Shown here in pieces: positions 42,962 to 51,939 of a stretch of DNA of 64,000 nucleotides. A program made the position numbers and the translations under genes. The notes below the pieces were generated by a model. That model made no database searches. It saw only the letters and a program-made list of their open reading frames with translations, and was not told where the DNA came from. The stretch is from Streptomyces sp. BK208. Lineage in GTDB: Bacteria; Actinomycetota; Actinomycetes; Streptomycetales; Streptomycetaceae. The stretch lies in the NCBI RefSeq assembly GCF_004364245.1, contig NZ_SOAV01000004.1, positions 186,001 to 250,000 on the forward strand, read 5' to 3'. Each line of letters begins with the position of its first letter. The first letter of the stretch is position 1.

Positions 42962-44365
42962 ATGAGCGACTACCCCGGTTTCCCGCCCGGTTTCGTCTTC
43001 GGCGCCGCGACCGCCTCGTACCAGATCGAGGGCGCGGCGACGGAGGACGGCCGCGGTCCGTCGATCTGGGACACCTACAGCCGCACCCCGGGGCTGGTGG
43101 TGAACGGCGACACCGGTGACGTGGCCTGCGACCACTACCACCGCTACCCCGAGGACGTGGCCCTGCTGCGCGACCTGGGTGTGGACTCCTACCGCTTCTC
43201 GATCGCCTGGCCGCGCATCGTGCCGGACGGCTCGGGCGCGGTGAACCCCAAGGGGCTCGACTTCTACTCCCGGCTGGTGGACGAGCTGCTCGCGGCGGGC
43301 ATCGAGCCGGCCGCCACCCTCTACCACTGGGACCTGCCGCAGGCCCTGGAGACTCCGTCCGGCAGCGGCTCCGCCACGCAGGGCGGCTGGCGGGTGCGGG
43401 AGACGGCGGAGCGGTTCGCCGAGTACACGGCGGTGGTCGCGGAGCACCTGGGCGACCGGGTGCCGCGCTGGATCACTCTCAACGAGCCGTGGTGCAGCTC
43501 CTTCCTCGGCTACTCCATCGGCCGGCACGCGCCCGGCGCCAAGGAGGGCCGGGGTGCGCTGGCCGCCGCCCACCACCTGCTGGTCGCCCACGGGCTGGCC
43601 GTGCAGGCGCTGCGCGCGGCCGGGGTGCGCGAGGTGGGCATCACGCTCAACCTGGACCGCAACCTGCCCGCCACCGACTCCCCCGCCGACCGGGCGGCGG
43701 TGGTCCGCGCGGACACCCAGCACAACCTGGTGTGGACCGACCCGATCCTCGCGGGCCGCTACCCGGCGACCGAGGAGGAGACCTGGGGCGAGCTGATCAC
43801 CGGCCAGGACTTCCGCCGGGACGGCGACCTGGAGCTGATCTCCCAGCCGCTGGACTTCCTCGGAATCAACTACTACCGGCCGATCGTGGTCGCCGACGCC
43901 CCCCACCGCGAGAGCGACCCGGCGCGGCGGGTGGCCACGGACAACCGGTACGAGGAGGTGCGGCTGCCCGGCGTGCGGCACACGGCGATGAACTGGCCGG
44001 TCGTGCCGGACAGCTTCACCGACCTGCTGGTGGAGCTGAAGAAGCGGTACGGCGACGCCCTGCCGCCGGTCCACATCACCGAGAACGGCTCGGCGGAGGA
44101 CGACACGGCGGCCGCCGACGGCACGGTGCACGACACCGACCGGGTCGCCTATCTGCGCGACCACCTCACCGCTCTGCGGGCGGCGATGGACGCGGGCGTG
44201 GACGTGCGCGGGTACTACGTGTGGTCCCTGCTGGACAACTTCGAGTGGGCGTACGGCTACGACAAGCGCTTCGGCATCGTGCGGGTCGACTACGGCACAC
44301 AGCGGCGCACGCCGAAGGACAGCTACCACTGGTACCGGGAGATGATCGCCGCGAACCGCGGGTGA
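42962..44365 (+). CDS. GH1 beta-glucosidase
   Basis: 467 residues from the ATG at 42962, 52 bp after the permease stop. Family 1 signatures: FVFGAATASYQIEGA at the start, acid/base Glu175 in TLNEPW, and nucleophile Glu374 in ITENGS; VRGYYVWSLLDNFEWAYGY precedes the C-terminus. There is no signal peptide, so it works in the cytosol on beta-glucosides brought in by the ABC importer. With the GH31 alpha-xylosidase this suits stepwise disassembly of xyloglucan oligosaccharides. Confidence 0.95.
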   Translation: MSDYPGFPPGFVFGAATASYQIEGAATEDGRGPSIWDTYSRTPGLVVNGDTGDVACDHYHRYPEDVALLRDLGVDSYRFSIAWPRIVPDGSGAVNPKGLDFYSRLVDELLAAGIEPAATLYHWDLPQALETPSGSGSATQGGWRVRETAERFAEYTAVVAEHLGDRVPRWITLNEPWCSSFLGYSIGRHAPGAKEGRGALAAAHHLLVAHGLAVQALRAAGVREVGITLNLDRNLPATDSPADRAAVVRADTQHNLVWTDPILAGRYPATEEETWGELITGQDFRRDGDLELISQPLDFLGINYYRPIVVADAPHRESDPARRVATDNRYEEVRLPGVRHTAMNWPVVPDSFTDLLVELKKRYGDALPPVHITENGSAEDDTAAADGTVHDTDRVAYLRDHLTALRAAMDAGVDVRGYYVWSLLDNFEWAYGYDKRFGIVRVDYGTQRRTPKDSYHWYREMIAANRG

Positions 44366-44441
44366 CGCCGGGGGCGGGGGCGCCGGACGGCCTCGCCCGG
44401 CCCCGCACGGCCCGGATGGACCGCCATGCGGATTCCGCGGC

Positions 44442-44463
44442 CGGCGCCACGGGAACGGCGCCG
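44442..44463. terminator. Hairpin between GH1 and the ROK gene
   Basis: Perfect 7 bp inverted repeat CGGCGCC / GGCGCCG with an 8-nt loop, in the 137 bp between convergent genes. It could serve both strands. Confidence 0.45.
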
Positions 44464-44502
44464 TCACGGGCCGCCGCGAGCGGCGGGCGGGCCGCCCCCG
44501 CG

Positions 44503-45744
44503 TCAGCCCGGGGCGCGTTCCGCGTACGCCGCCGGGTCGGCCAGCACCTCGCGGACGATCACGCCGGCCGCGCCCCGCGCCGCGTCGCCGAGCGAGGACG
44601 CGGCGCGCAGCCGCTCGCCGCCCTCGCTCCACAGCCCGGAGACCACGCGCCGGGCGAGTTCCCGGTCGACGGCGGGGGCGAGCCAGTCCATCAGCTCGCG
44701 GTAGACACCGCCGAGCATGACGGCGCCGGGGTCGAAGAGGTTCACCGCGCCCGAGACGACGACCCCCAGCTGCCGTCCGGCCCGTTCGATCGCCGACAGC
44801 GCGGCCGGGTCGCCCCGCCGGGCGCGGCGCTCCAGTTCGGCGACGCCCTGCACGCCCGCGTCCGCGTCGATTCCCGCGGCGGCGAGCAGCGCGGCCTGAC
44901 CGGCGTACTGCTCCAGGCAGCCGTGGGCACCGCAGCGGCAGCGCGGGCCGTCGGGGTCGACGACCATGTGGCCGATCTCCCCGGCGAAGCCGTGCGCGCC
45001 GCGCAGCAGCTCGCCGTCCAGCACCAGGGCACCGCCGACGCCGATCTCGCCGGTCAGGTACAGGAAGCTGCGCACGCCCTCGGTGCCCGCGCCGAACCAC
45101 AGCTCGGCGAGGGCGGCGGTGTTGGCCTCGTTGTCGGAGCTGACCGGCAGCGGGCGGTGGGCGGGACGCAGGGCGAGAAGCGCCTGGGCGAACAGGCCCT
45201 CGATGGCGACCCGTTGCCACCCCAGGTTGGGAGCCTGGCGCACGCTGCCGCCGGTGACCAGGCCCGGCAGGGCGACGTGGGCACCGGTCGGGACGAGTTC
45301 CTGCTCGGCCGCCGAGCCGATGGCGCGCGCCGCCAGCCGGGCCGCGCGCGTGACGACCTCGCCGGCCTGGACCCCGCGGTTGTCGGAGTGCTCCACCAGG
45401 CGCACCCGGTCGGTGCCGGCGAGGTCGACGACGCACACGGCGATGTAGTCGATGTTGATCTCGACGCCGAGGCCCGCGGGGCCCGACCTGGACACCTTCA
45501 GGACGGTGCCGGGCCGCCCCGCCTGGCCACTGCTGGTCTTGCCCCATTCGGAGACGAAGCCGTATTCGAGGAGCTGTTCCACCAGGGACGACACCGCGGC
45601 GCGGGTCAGACCGACATGTGTGGCGACGCCGGCCCTGGTCGCCTCCCCCGCGTCGTGCACGGCCCTCAGGACCAGGCTGAGGTTGTGCCGTCTGACCGTG
45701 GCCTTGTCGGCCTTCGGTTCCAGGGGGGTGAGGTTGTTCATCAT
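44503..45744 (-). CDS. ROK-family repressor of the glycoside module
   Basis: 413 residues from the first of two adjacent ATGs at 45744. The N-terminal HTH (DKATVRRHNLSLVLRAV, then HVGLTRAAVSSLVEQLLEYG) resembles XylR/NagC, and the ROK domain keeps GEIGVGGALVLDGELL and the zinc motif CRCGAHGCLEQYAG. It is the only local regulator next to the GH31, ABC and GH1 genes, and is divergent from an MFS gene. AT-rich AACAAAAC motifs before the GH31, binding-protein and MFS genes are reasonable targets. An ATP-binding loop like those of true kinases is not seen. Confidence 0.9.
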   Translation of the reverse strand: MMNNLTPLEPKADKATVRRHNLSLVLRAVHDAGEATRAGVATHVGLTRAAVSSLVEQLLEYGFVSEWGKTSSGQAGRPGTVLKVSRSGPAGLGVEINIDYIAVCVVDLAGTDRVRLVEHSDNRGVQAGEVVTRAARLAARAIGSAAEQELVPTGAHVALPGLVTGGSVRQAPNLGWQRVAIEGLFAQALLALRPAHRPLPVSSDNEANTAALAELWFGAGTEGVRSFLYLTGEIGVGGALVLDGELLRGAHGFAGEIGHMVVDPDGPRCRCGAHGCLEQYAGQAALLAAAGIDADAGVQGVAELERRARRGDPAALSAIERAGRQLGVVVSGAVNLFDPGAVMLGGVYRELMDWLAPAVDRELARRVVSGLWSEGGERLRAASSLGDAARGAAGVIVREVLADPAAYAERAPG

Positions 45745-45966
45745 CGTGCTGTCGAGCGTATGCGACACCCGGGGCGCCGGTTCCCGGGTGCTCCGCCCGC
45801 CGCGGCCGGGGTGTCCGTCCGGGAGTGCGGCCGGCCGGGGCGCGGGGCGTGCTCCCCCCTTCGCCCTCGCCTCCTCCCTCCTCCCGGTCCCGCCCGCTCG
45901 CCCTCCCCCTCCGCGCGCCCTCGCGGCACCCTTGCCGCCATCCCGCCCGACCCCTAGCCTGACTTT

Positions 45967-47184
45967 GTGCCGCAAATAAACAAAACCCGATCGCACAGTG
46001 TCGTGCCGGGTCCCCGCCGCGATCTCACCCGTCTCCGCATCGCCCTGACCGTCTTCTTCGCCCTCGACGGCTTCGTCTTCGCCGGCTGGGTGGTGCGCAT
46101 CCCCGCCATCAAGGAGCAGACCGGCGCCTCCGCCAGCGCCCTGGGCCTCGCCCTGCTCGGCGTCTCGGCGGGTGCCGTCGTCACCATGACGCTCACCGGG
46201 CGGCTGGTCCGGCGCTACGGCAGCCACCCCGTCACCGTCGCCTGCGCGGTCCTGCTCTGCCTCAGCATCGCCCTGCCCCCGCTGACCCGTTCGGCCCTCG
46301 CCCTGGGTGTCGTGCTCCTGGTCTTCGGCAGTGCCTACGGCGGGATCAACGTCGCCTTCAACAGCGCCGCCGTCGACCTGGTGGCCGTCCTCGAGCGCCC
46401 GATCATGCCCAGCTTCCACGCGGCGTTCAGCCTCGGCGGCATGGTCGGGGCGGGGCTCGGCGGGCTGGTCGCCGGGGCGCTGTCGCCGACGCGGCATCTG
46501 CTCGCCCTCACCGTGACCGGTCTGCTGGTCACGCTGTTCGCCGGCCGGGCCCTGCTGCGCTGCGAGCCCGCCGCGCCACCGGACCGCACGGACCGCACGC
46601 CCGGGAAGGACGGTGCCCCGCACCACCGGGACCGCCGCACCCGCCGCCTGGTGGTCACCTTCGGTCTGATCGCCCTGTGCACGGCCTACGGCGAGGGTGC
46701 CATGGCCGACTGGGGCGCCCTGCACCTGGAGCAGGACCTCGACGCCTCGCCGGGCATGGCTGCCGCGGGGTACTCGTGCTTCGCCCTGGCCATGACCGTC
46801 GGCCGGCTGACCGGGACGACCCTGCTCGAACGCCTGGGGCGGACGGCCACGGTGGTGGCCGGCGGCACCACCGCCGTGGCCGGCATGCTGCTCGGCTCGC
46901 TCGCCCCGTCCCTGTGGGCGGCGCTGTTCGGCTTCGCGATCACCGGTCTCGGACTCGCCAACATCTTTCCGGTCGCGGTCGAGCGGGCCGGTGCGCTGGG
47001 CGGTCCCAGCGGGGTCGCGACCGCGTCCACGCTGGGCTACGGCGGCATGCTGCTCGGGCCGCCCGCGATCGGCTTCATGGCCGACTGGTTCTCCCTGTCC
47101 GCCGCCCTCACCAGCGTGGCGGCGCTCGCGGCAGTGGCGGTGCTGGTCGCGGTCGCGACGCGGCGGTCGGCGGTGCCCGGCTGA
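45967..47184 (+). CDS. MFS transporter (YbjJ/FucP-like)
   Basis: 405 residues from a GTG at 45967. Twelve membrane segments are expected, in two blocks around a polar linker near residues 195-225 (APPDRTDRTPGKDGAPHHRD). Typical sites are GRLVRRYGSHPVTVA between helices 2 and 3, and GINVAFNSAAVDLVAVLERPIMPSFHAAFSLGG in the middle (quoted in part), which matches the YbjJ family. Substrate unknown; sugar uptake or efflux would suit the neighbourhood. The first codons lie on an AAATAAACAAAAC patch shared with other promoters of the module. Confidence 0.88.
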   Translation: MPQINKTRSHSVVPGPRRDLTRLRIALTVFFALDGFVFAGWVVRIPAIKEQTGASASALGLALLGVSAGAVVTMTLTGRLVRRYGSHPVTVACAVLLCLSIALPPLTRSALALGVVLLVFGSAYGGINVAFNSAAVDLVAVLERPIMPSFHAAFSLGGMVGAGLGGLVAGALSPTRHLLALTVTGLLVTLFAGRALLRCEPAAPPDRTDRTPGKDGAPHHRDRRTRRLVVTFGLIALCTAYGEGAMADWGALHLEQDLDASPGMAAAGYSCFALAMTVGRLTGTTLLERLGRTATVVAGGTTAVAGMLLGSLAPSLWAALFGFAITGLGLANIFPVAVERAGALGGPSGVATASTLGYGGMLLGPPAIGFMADWFSLSAALTSVAALAAVAVLVAVATRRSAVPG

Positions 47185-47252
47185 GCCGGGCGGCCGTTCC
47201 CGGTGCGCGCGGACCTGCCGCCGCGCCCGGGCCCTGCGGCACACTCCCTGTC

Positions 47253-48002
47253 ATGAAGACTGCCGCTCACATCGAAGTCCTGGACCGCGAAGGCGTGTTG
47301 CTGGCGGCCGCCGCCGAGTCGGCGGGTACCGGCGCCCCGGTACCGACCTGCCCCAGCTGGCGGGTGCGGGACCTGCTGCGGCACACGGGAATGGTGCATC
47401 GCTGGGCGACCGCGTTCGTCGCCGAGGGGCACACCGGTCCCCGGCCCGCGGAAGACCTCACCGACCTCGACGGAGCCCCGCTCCTGACCTGGTTCCGAGA
47501 GGGACACGGGCGGCTCGTCGACACCCTCGCCGGCGCCGCGCCCGGCGTGTGGTGCTGGTCCTTCCTGCCGGCTCCCTCGCCCTTGGCCTTCTGGGCCCGG
47601 CGGCAGGCGCACGAGACGACCGTGCACCGGCTCGACGCCGAGTCGGCCCGGGGCGGTGAACCCACCGGCATCGGTGTGGAGTTCGCGGTGGACGGCGTCG
47701 ACGAACTGCTGTGCGCCTTCCACGCCCGGCCGAAGAGCGCCGTACGCACCGAGGAACCCCGCACGCTGCGGGTGCGGGCGACGGACGCGACGGACGCCGT
47801 GTGGACCGTCCGGCTGTCCGCGCAGCCGCCGGTGACCGTGCGGGAGGACGCCGAGGACGCGGAGGACGCCGACTGCGAGCTGTCCGGACCGGCCGCCCAG
47901 CTCTACCCGGCGCTGTGGAACCGCCGGCCGTTCCCGGAGGTGGCCGGCGACGCCTCGCTCGCCGCGTTGTGGCGGGAACGGTCGCGCGTCACGTGGGGAT
48001 GA
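47253..48002 (+). CDS. Maleylpyruvate isomerase-family mycothiol-dependent protein
   Basis: 249 residues from the ATG at 47253. The N-terminal DinB-like/MDMPI domain has CPSWRVRDLLRHTGMVHRW, with the histidine and later AHETTVHRLDAE supplying the usual metal residues, and the C-terminal SCP2-like MDMPI_C domain follows (TDAVWTVRLSAQPPV). The family uses mycothiol in isomerase or transferase reactions. The specific reaction is not evident, and the gene is monocistronic. The next 140 bp contain an 8 bp tandem repeat. Confidence 0.88.
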   Translation: MKTAAHIEVLDREGVLLAAAAESAGTGAPVPTCPSWRVRDLLRHTGMVHRWATAFVAEGHTGPRPAEDLTDLDGAPLLTWFREGHGRLVDTLAGAAPGVWCWSFLPAPSPLAFWARRQAHETTVHRLDAESARGGEPTGIGVEFAVDGVDELLCAFHARPKSAVRTEEPRTLRVRATDATDAVWTVRLSAQPPVTVREDAEDAEDADCELSGPAAQLYPALWNRRPFPEVAGDASLAALWRERSRVTWG

Positions 48003-48040
48003 GGCGCCCGGGGACGGCGGCGTCGGTCAGCCGGTCTCGC

Positions 48041-48092
48041 TCGGTCGCTCGGTCGCTCGGTCGCTCGGTCGCTCGGTCGCTCGGTCGCTCGG
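48041..48092. repeat. 8 bp tandem repeat (TCGGTCGC), 6.5 copies
   Basis: Six perfect copies of TCGGTCGC plus half a copy, starting 39 bp after the preceding stop and ending 47 bp before the next start. No spacers or palindromes. A length-variable simple repeat by its form. Confidence 0.9.
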
Positions 48093-48139
48093 CACCGTAC
48101 CCCCTGCCGGGCCGCCGTCGCTCTGGGAGACTTGCCGGC

Positions 48140-48424
48140 ATGGACACATACGGGGGACGGCGTACGCAGGGCGAGCGGGACGCCGTCACGGTCGAGATCG
48201 GTTACGCGCTGTGCAGTGCGGCGTTCGCGGCGGCCGTGCTGTTCGAGGCCGTGGCCGGACCGGCGTATCTCTTCGGCCTGCCGGGCCGGGTGCGCGGCGC
48301 GCTCGTCGGGGCGGGGACGGTGCTGGCCGTGGCCGTGTTCTTCGTCCGGGTGGTGAGCGTACTGGTCCGGTTCGGCCGCGGCGGTCAGCCGAGCCAGCCC
48401 GGCCGCACCAGCCCCGACTCGTAG
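48140..48424 (+). CDS. DUF6332-like two-helix membrane protein
   Basis: 94 residues from the ATG at 48140. A polar start GRRTQGERDAVTVEIGYAL leads into two hydrophobic segments, around residues 22-45 and 52-75 (ALVGAGTVLAVAVFFVRVVSVLVRF), and a short Gly/Pro/Ser tail. The start and the ERDAVTVEIGYAL phrase match small Streptomyces proteins grouped as DUF6332, unknown function. The last 40 bp overlap the convergent response-regulator gene. Confidence 0.7.
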   Translation: MDTYGGRRTQGERDAVTVEIGYALCSAAFAAAVLFEAVAGPAYLFGLPGRVRGALVGAGTVLAVAVFFVRVVSVLVRFGRGGQPSQPGRTSPDS

Positions 48425-49050
48425 GCGAGGACCACCAGTTGGGCCCGGTCGCGGGCGCCCAGCTTCACCATGGTGCGGCTGACGTGGGTCTTGGCGGTCA
48501 GCGGGCTGACGACGAGTCGGCGGGCGATCTCCTCGTTGGACAGTCCGATGCCGACCAGGGCCATCACCTCGCGCTCCCGCTCGGTCAGCCGGGCCATCTC
48601 ACCGGCCGCCGCGGGCTCCTTGGAGCGGGCCGCGAACTCGGCGATCAGCCGGCGCGTCACCCCCGGTGACAGCAGCGCGTCGCCGTCCACCACCGCCCGT
48701 ACGGCGCGCAGCAGTTCCTCGGGCTCGGTGTCCTTGACCAGGAAGCCGGAGGCTCCGGAGCGGATCGCCTCGAAGACGTACTCGTCGAGTTCGAAGGTGG
48801 TGAGCATGACCACCTTCACCTCGTGCAGCCCCGCGTCCTCGGTGACCCGGCGGGTCGCGGCGAGGCCGTCCAGCAGGGGCATGCGGATGTCCATGAGGAC
48901 GACGTCGGGCCGCAGTTCGCGGATCGCGCGCACGGCCTCCTCGCCGTCGGCCGCCTCCGCGACCACCTCGATGTCCGGCTGCGCGTCCAGCAGCGCCCGG
49001 AACCCGGCCCGTACCAACGACTGGTCGTCGGCGAGCAGTACGCGGATCAC
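48385..49050 (-). CDS. NarL/LuxR-family response regulator
   Basis: 221 residues from the ATG at 49050, overlapping the kinase stop as ATGA. The receiver has the acidic pair DDQS, the phospho-acceptor Asp in VVLMDIRMP, Thr in MLTTF and Lys in VKDTEP. The C-terminal LuxR HTH is LTEREREVMALVGIGLSNEEIARRLVVS followed by TAKTHVSRTMVKLGARDRAQ (quoted in part). It forms a pair with the adjacent kinase; targets unknown. Confidence 0.95.
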   Translation of the reverse strand: MIRVLLADDQSLVRAGFRALLDAQPDIEVVAEAADGEEAVRAIRELRPDVVLMDIRMPLLDGLAATRRVTEDAGLHEVKVVMLTTFELDEYVFEAIRSGASGFLVKDTEPEELLRAVRAVVDGDALLSPGVTRRLIAEFAARSKEPAAAGEMARLTEREREVMALVGIGLSNEEIARRLVVSPLTAKTHVSRTMVKLGARDRAQLVVLAYESGLVRPGWLG

Positions 49051-50312
49051 CGGTCGTCCCCTTTCGCCTGCGTCGTGTCCTTCGTCTGTGCCGTGTGCCC
49101 CACGTCGACCGGCAGGGCCGCCAGGACGCGGAAACCGCCGTCGGGACGCGGGCCCGCCTCGATGGTGCCACCGAGAGCCGCCGCCCGCTCCCGCATCCCG
49201 GCCAGCCCGTTGCCGCTGCCGCCCGCGTCGGCGCCCGTCGCGGGGCCGTCGTCGTCGACGCGCAGCCGCAGCGTGCTCCCGTCCCGGTCGAGTCGGACGC
49301 GCGCGTGCCGGGAACCCGAGTGCCGTACGACGTTGGTGAGCGCCTCCTGCACGATGCGGAACGCGGCCAGGTCGGTGCCGGGCGACAGACGCGGCGGCTT
49401 CCCCTCCACCTCGACGGTGAGTCCGGCGCTCGCCGCCTGTTCGACCAGTTCGGGGAGCCGGTCGAGGCCGGGGGCCGGAGCGCGCGGCGCGTCGCCCGGG
49501 GTGCGCAGGGTGTCGAGCACCTGCCGCACCTCGCCGAGCGCCTCCTTGCTCTGGTCCTTGATGGTGGTGAGCGCCGTGCGGGCCTGCTCCGGGTCCGTGT
49601 CCAGGAGGGCCAGCCCGACGCCGGCCTGCACGTTGATGACGGAGATGCTGTGCGCGAGGACGTCGTGCAGCTCACGGGCGATCCGCAGCCGCTCCTCGTC
49701 CGCACGCCGCCGGGCCGCCCGGGCCCGCTCCGCCCGCTCCCGCGCCCACTGCTCGCGGCGGGCCCGGGCCAGCTCCGACAGGGCCGCGACGGCCACGACC
49801 CAGGCGGCGATCCCGAGCTCCTGCCCCCAGGACGCGGCGGAGTCCCCGGCCGGTGGCAGCCAGCGGTAGAGCCAGTGGGCCATCAGGGCGTGCCCCGCCC
49901 ACAGGATCCCCATCGCCGCCCACGCGGCCTCGCGGTGCCCGGCGACGACGGCGCTGAAGCAGGCCACCGCCACGGCCAGGAAGACCGGGCCGTACGGGTA
50001 GCCGGCGCCCAGGTAGGCCAGGGTGGCGACCGCCGTGCCGAACACGACCGGCACCGGGTACCGCAGCCGCCACAGCAGGGCGGCCCCCGTCACGAACAGC
50101 AGCGCACGGGCGAAGGGGTCGAGTCCGGCCCGCTCCCCTTCCTGCACATGGGCGGCGAAGTTCGAGCCGACCAGCACGAACGCCGTGACGAGCGCGGTGG
50201 AGACCCACGGCCACCGGGGGCGGCGCTCCTCGTCGACCCGCCGGTTCCACCACGGGGGCCCGTGCCACCGCCACTGCGGTGCCCGGTCCCCGCGCTCGCG
50301 CTGTCCGTCCAT
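49047..50312 (-). CDS. NarL-type sensor histidine kinase
   Basis: 421 residues from ATG 50312; a GTG at 50321 is an alternative, and neither has a good ribosome site. The N-terminal third has about five membrane helices with little exposed loop (WVSTALVTAFVLVGSNFAAHV, LLFVTGAALLWRLRYPVPVVFGTAVATLAYLGAGYPYGP in part), the DUF7134-like sensor. HisKA_3 follows with phospho-acceptor in ARELHDVLAHSISVINVQ, then the HATPase with N-box EALTNVVRHS, VDDDGPA and GNGLAGMRERA. It phosphorylates the coupled NarL regulator; the signal is likely at the membrane. Confidence 0.93.
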   Translation of the reverse strand: MDGQRERGDRAPQWRWHGPPWWNRRVDEERRPRWPWVSTALVTAFVLVGSNFAAHVQEGERAGLDPFARALLFVTGAALLWRLRYPVPVVFGTAVATLAYLGAGYPYGPVFLAVAVACFSAVVAGHREAAWAAMGILWAGHALMAHWLYRWLPPAGDSAASWGQELGIAAWVVAVAALSELARARREQWARERAERARAARRRADEERLRIARELHDVLAHSISVINVQAGVGLALLDTDPEQARTALTTIKDQSKEALGEVRQVLDTLRTPGDAPRAPAPGLDRLPELVEQAASAGLTVEVEGKPPRLSPGTDLAAFRIVQEALTNVVRHSGSRHARVRLDRDGSTLRLRVDDDGPATGADAGGSGNGLAGMRERAAALGGTIEAGPRPDGGFRVLAALPVDVGHTAQTKDTTQAKGDDR

Positions 50313-50462
50313 GTCCGCCACGCTAGACGCCGGGCACCGCGGCCGGCGTCACCCGCGCGCGGTGCCCGCCCGTACTCCCGGGGAAGTACGCCCCCGCCCG
50401 CCCGGACCCGGTTCGGTCCCGGCCGCGACGGACGGTCAGGAGTGCGACGACCCGACCGCGGG

Positions 50463-51794
50463 TCAGGCGCCGGACTCCTCCCCCGAGGACGGCCCGGACG
50501 GCCCCGACGGCCCGGTCGACGCGGACGATCCGGTCGGTTCGGACGCCCCGGAGGGCTCGGGCGAGGAGGACGAGGCGGACGGCTCGGGACGCCGGTCCAT
50601 CGCCGCCAGCGCCCGCTGCGCCAGCGGATGACCACGCACCAGCTCGCCCAGCGAGGTCGAGCCCTGCGTGATGTCCCGGAACGCCTTCCAGGCCGGACGG
50701 AACCCCGTCAGGGCCGCGTGGAACAGCCCGGGCCGGCGCTCGAACACCGCCAGCATCCGCTTGCCGACGCTCATCTCCACGCCCAGCCCGGCCTTGATCG
50801 CGAACGCGTAGTTCAGGGCCTGCCTGCGCGCGTCCACCGCGTCGTGCGCCTCGGAGACGCGCACCGCCCACTCCCCCGCGAGCCGTCCCGAACGCAGCGC
50901 GAAGGAGATGCCCTCGCGGGTCCACGGCTCCAGCAGTCCGGCGGCGTCGCCGCACACCAGGACCCGGCCGCGCGACAGCGGCGAGTCGTCCGCACGGCAG
51001 CGCGTCAGATGGCCGGAGGAGATGCTCGGTTCGAAACCGGAGAGTCCGAGCCGGGCGACGAAGTCCTCCAGGTACCGCTTGGTCGCCGCGCCCTCGCCGC
51101 GCGCCGAGATCACCCCGACCGTCAGCGTGTCGCCCTTGGGGAAGACCCAGCCGTAACTGCCGGGGATCGGGCCCCAGTCGATGAGCACCCGGCCCTTCCA
51201 GTCCTCGGCGACCGTCTCGGGCACCGGGATCTCCGCCTCCAGGCCCAGGTCGACCTGGTCGAGCTTCACCCCGACGTGCGCGCCTATCCGGCTGGCGCTG
51301 CCGTCCGCGCCGACCACGGCGCGGGCCAGGACCGTCTCACCGCCCTGGAGGACGACGGCGACCGTGCGCCGGTCCGGCACCGCCGAACCGTGTTGCTCCA
51401 CCCGGGTCACCGTCGCCCCGGTCCGCAGCTCGGCACCGGCCTTCTGGGCGTGCTCGACGAGCTGCAGGTCGAACTCGGGCCGGTTGATCAGCCCGAACAG
51501 CATCTGCCGGGAGCGGCGGGTCCGGGTGAAGCGCCCGTTGTTCGAGAAGGTCACCGCGTGCACCCGGTCCTGGAGGGGCAGCTCGAAACCGGGTGGGAGG
51601 GTGTCGCGCGAGGGGCCGATGATGCCGCCGCCGCACGTTTTGTAGCGGGGCAGCTCCGCCTTCTCCAGCAACAGCACGCGCCGCCCCGCGACCGCCGCCG
51701 CGTAGGCGGCCGAGGCCCCTGCCGGTCCCGCGCCCACCACGACCACGTCCCAGACCTGACGCGCGTCGTCCGCCGAAGAGTTCTCGCTGCTCAC
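50463..51794 (-). CDS. Geranylgeranyl reductase-family FAD-dependent oxidoreductase
   Basis: 443 residues from a GTG at 51794. A Rossmann FAD site DVVVVGAGPAGASAAYAAA is followed by LPRYKTCGGGI, the CxGG-type motif of geranylgeranyl reductases, and the second FAD motif VLVCGDAAGLLEPWTREGISFAL. The family reduces isoprenoid double bonds, e.g. of menaquinone or archaeal-type chains; in Streptomyces members are often near respiratory genes, but this one stands alone. A Ser/Pro/Gly/Glu-rich tail of about 40 residues at the C-terminus (SSSSPEPSGASEPTG) looks disordered and unusual. Confidence 0.87.
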   Translation of the reverse strand: MSSENSSADDARQVWDVVVVGAGPAGASAAYAAAVAGRRVLLLEKAELPRYKTCGGGIIGPSRDTLPPGFELPLQDRVHAVTFSNNGRFTRTRRSRQMLFGLINRPEFDLQLVEHAQKAGAELRTGATVTRVEQHGSAVPDRRTVAVVLQGGETVLARAVVGADGSASRIGAHVGVKLDQVDLGLEAEIPVPETVAEDWKGRVLIDWGPIPGSYGWVFPKGDTLTVGVISARGEGAATKRYLEDFVARLGLSGFEPSISSGHLTRCRADDSPLSRGRVLVCGDAAGLLEPWTREGISFALRSGRLAGEWAVRVSEAHDAVDARRQALNYAFAIKAGLGVEMSVGKRMLAVFERRPGLFHAALTGFRPAWKAFRDITQGSTSLGELVRGHPLAQRALAAMDRRPEPSASSSSPEPSGASEPTGSSASTGPSGPSGPSSGEESGA

Positions 51795-51939
51795 GATGGT
51801 CTACTGCTCCGATCAAACCGCATGCCGCACCTGACCCCCGCATCCTACGGCGGGCATCGCCGCAGGCCACTGTGGGAGGATCGGCCCGATCATTCCAAGT
51901 ACTCCTTGGTACAACGTCGCACCCACAAGGAGCGTGCCC

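Noticed and set aside
48041-48092. TCGGTCGC repeat considered as a CRISPR or an origin iteron set
   Set aside because: No spacers, no adjacent cas or rep genes, unit too short.
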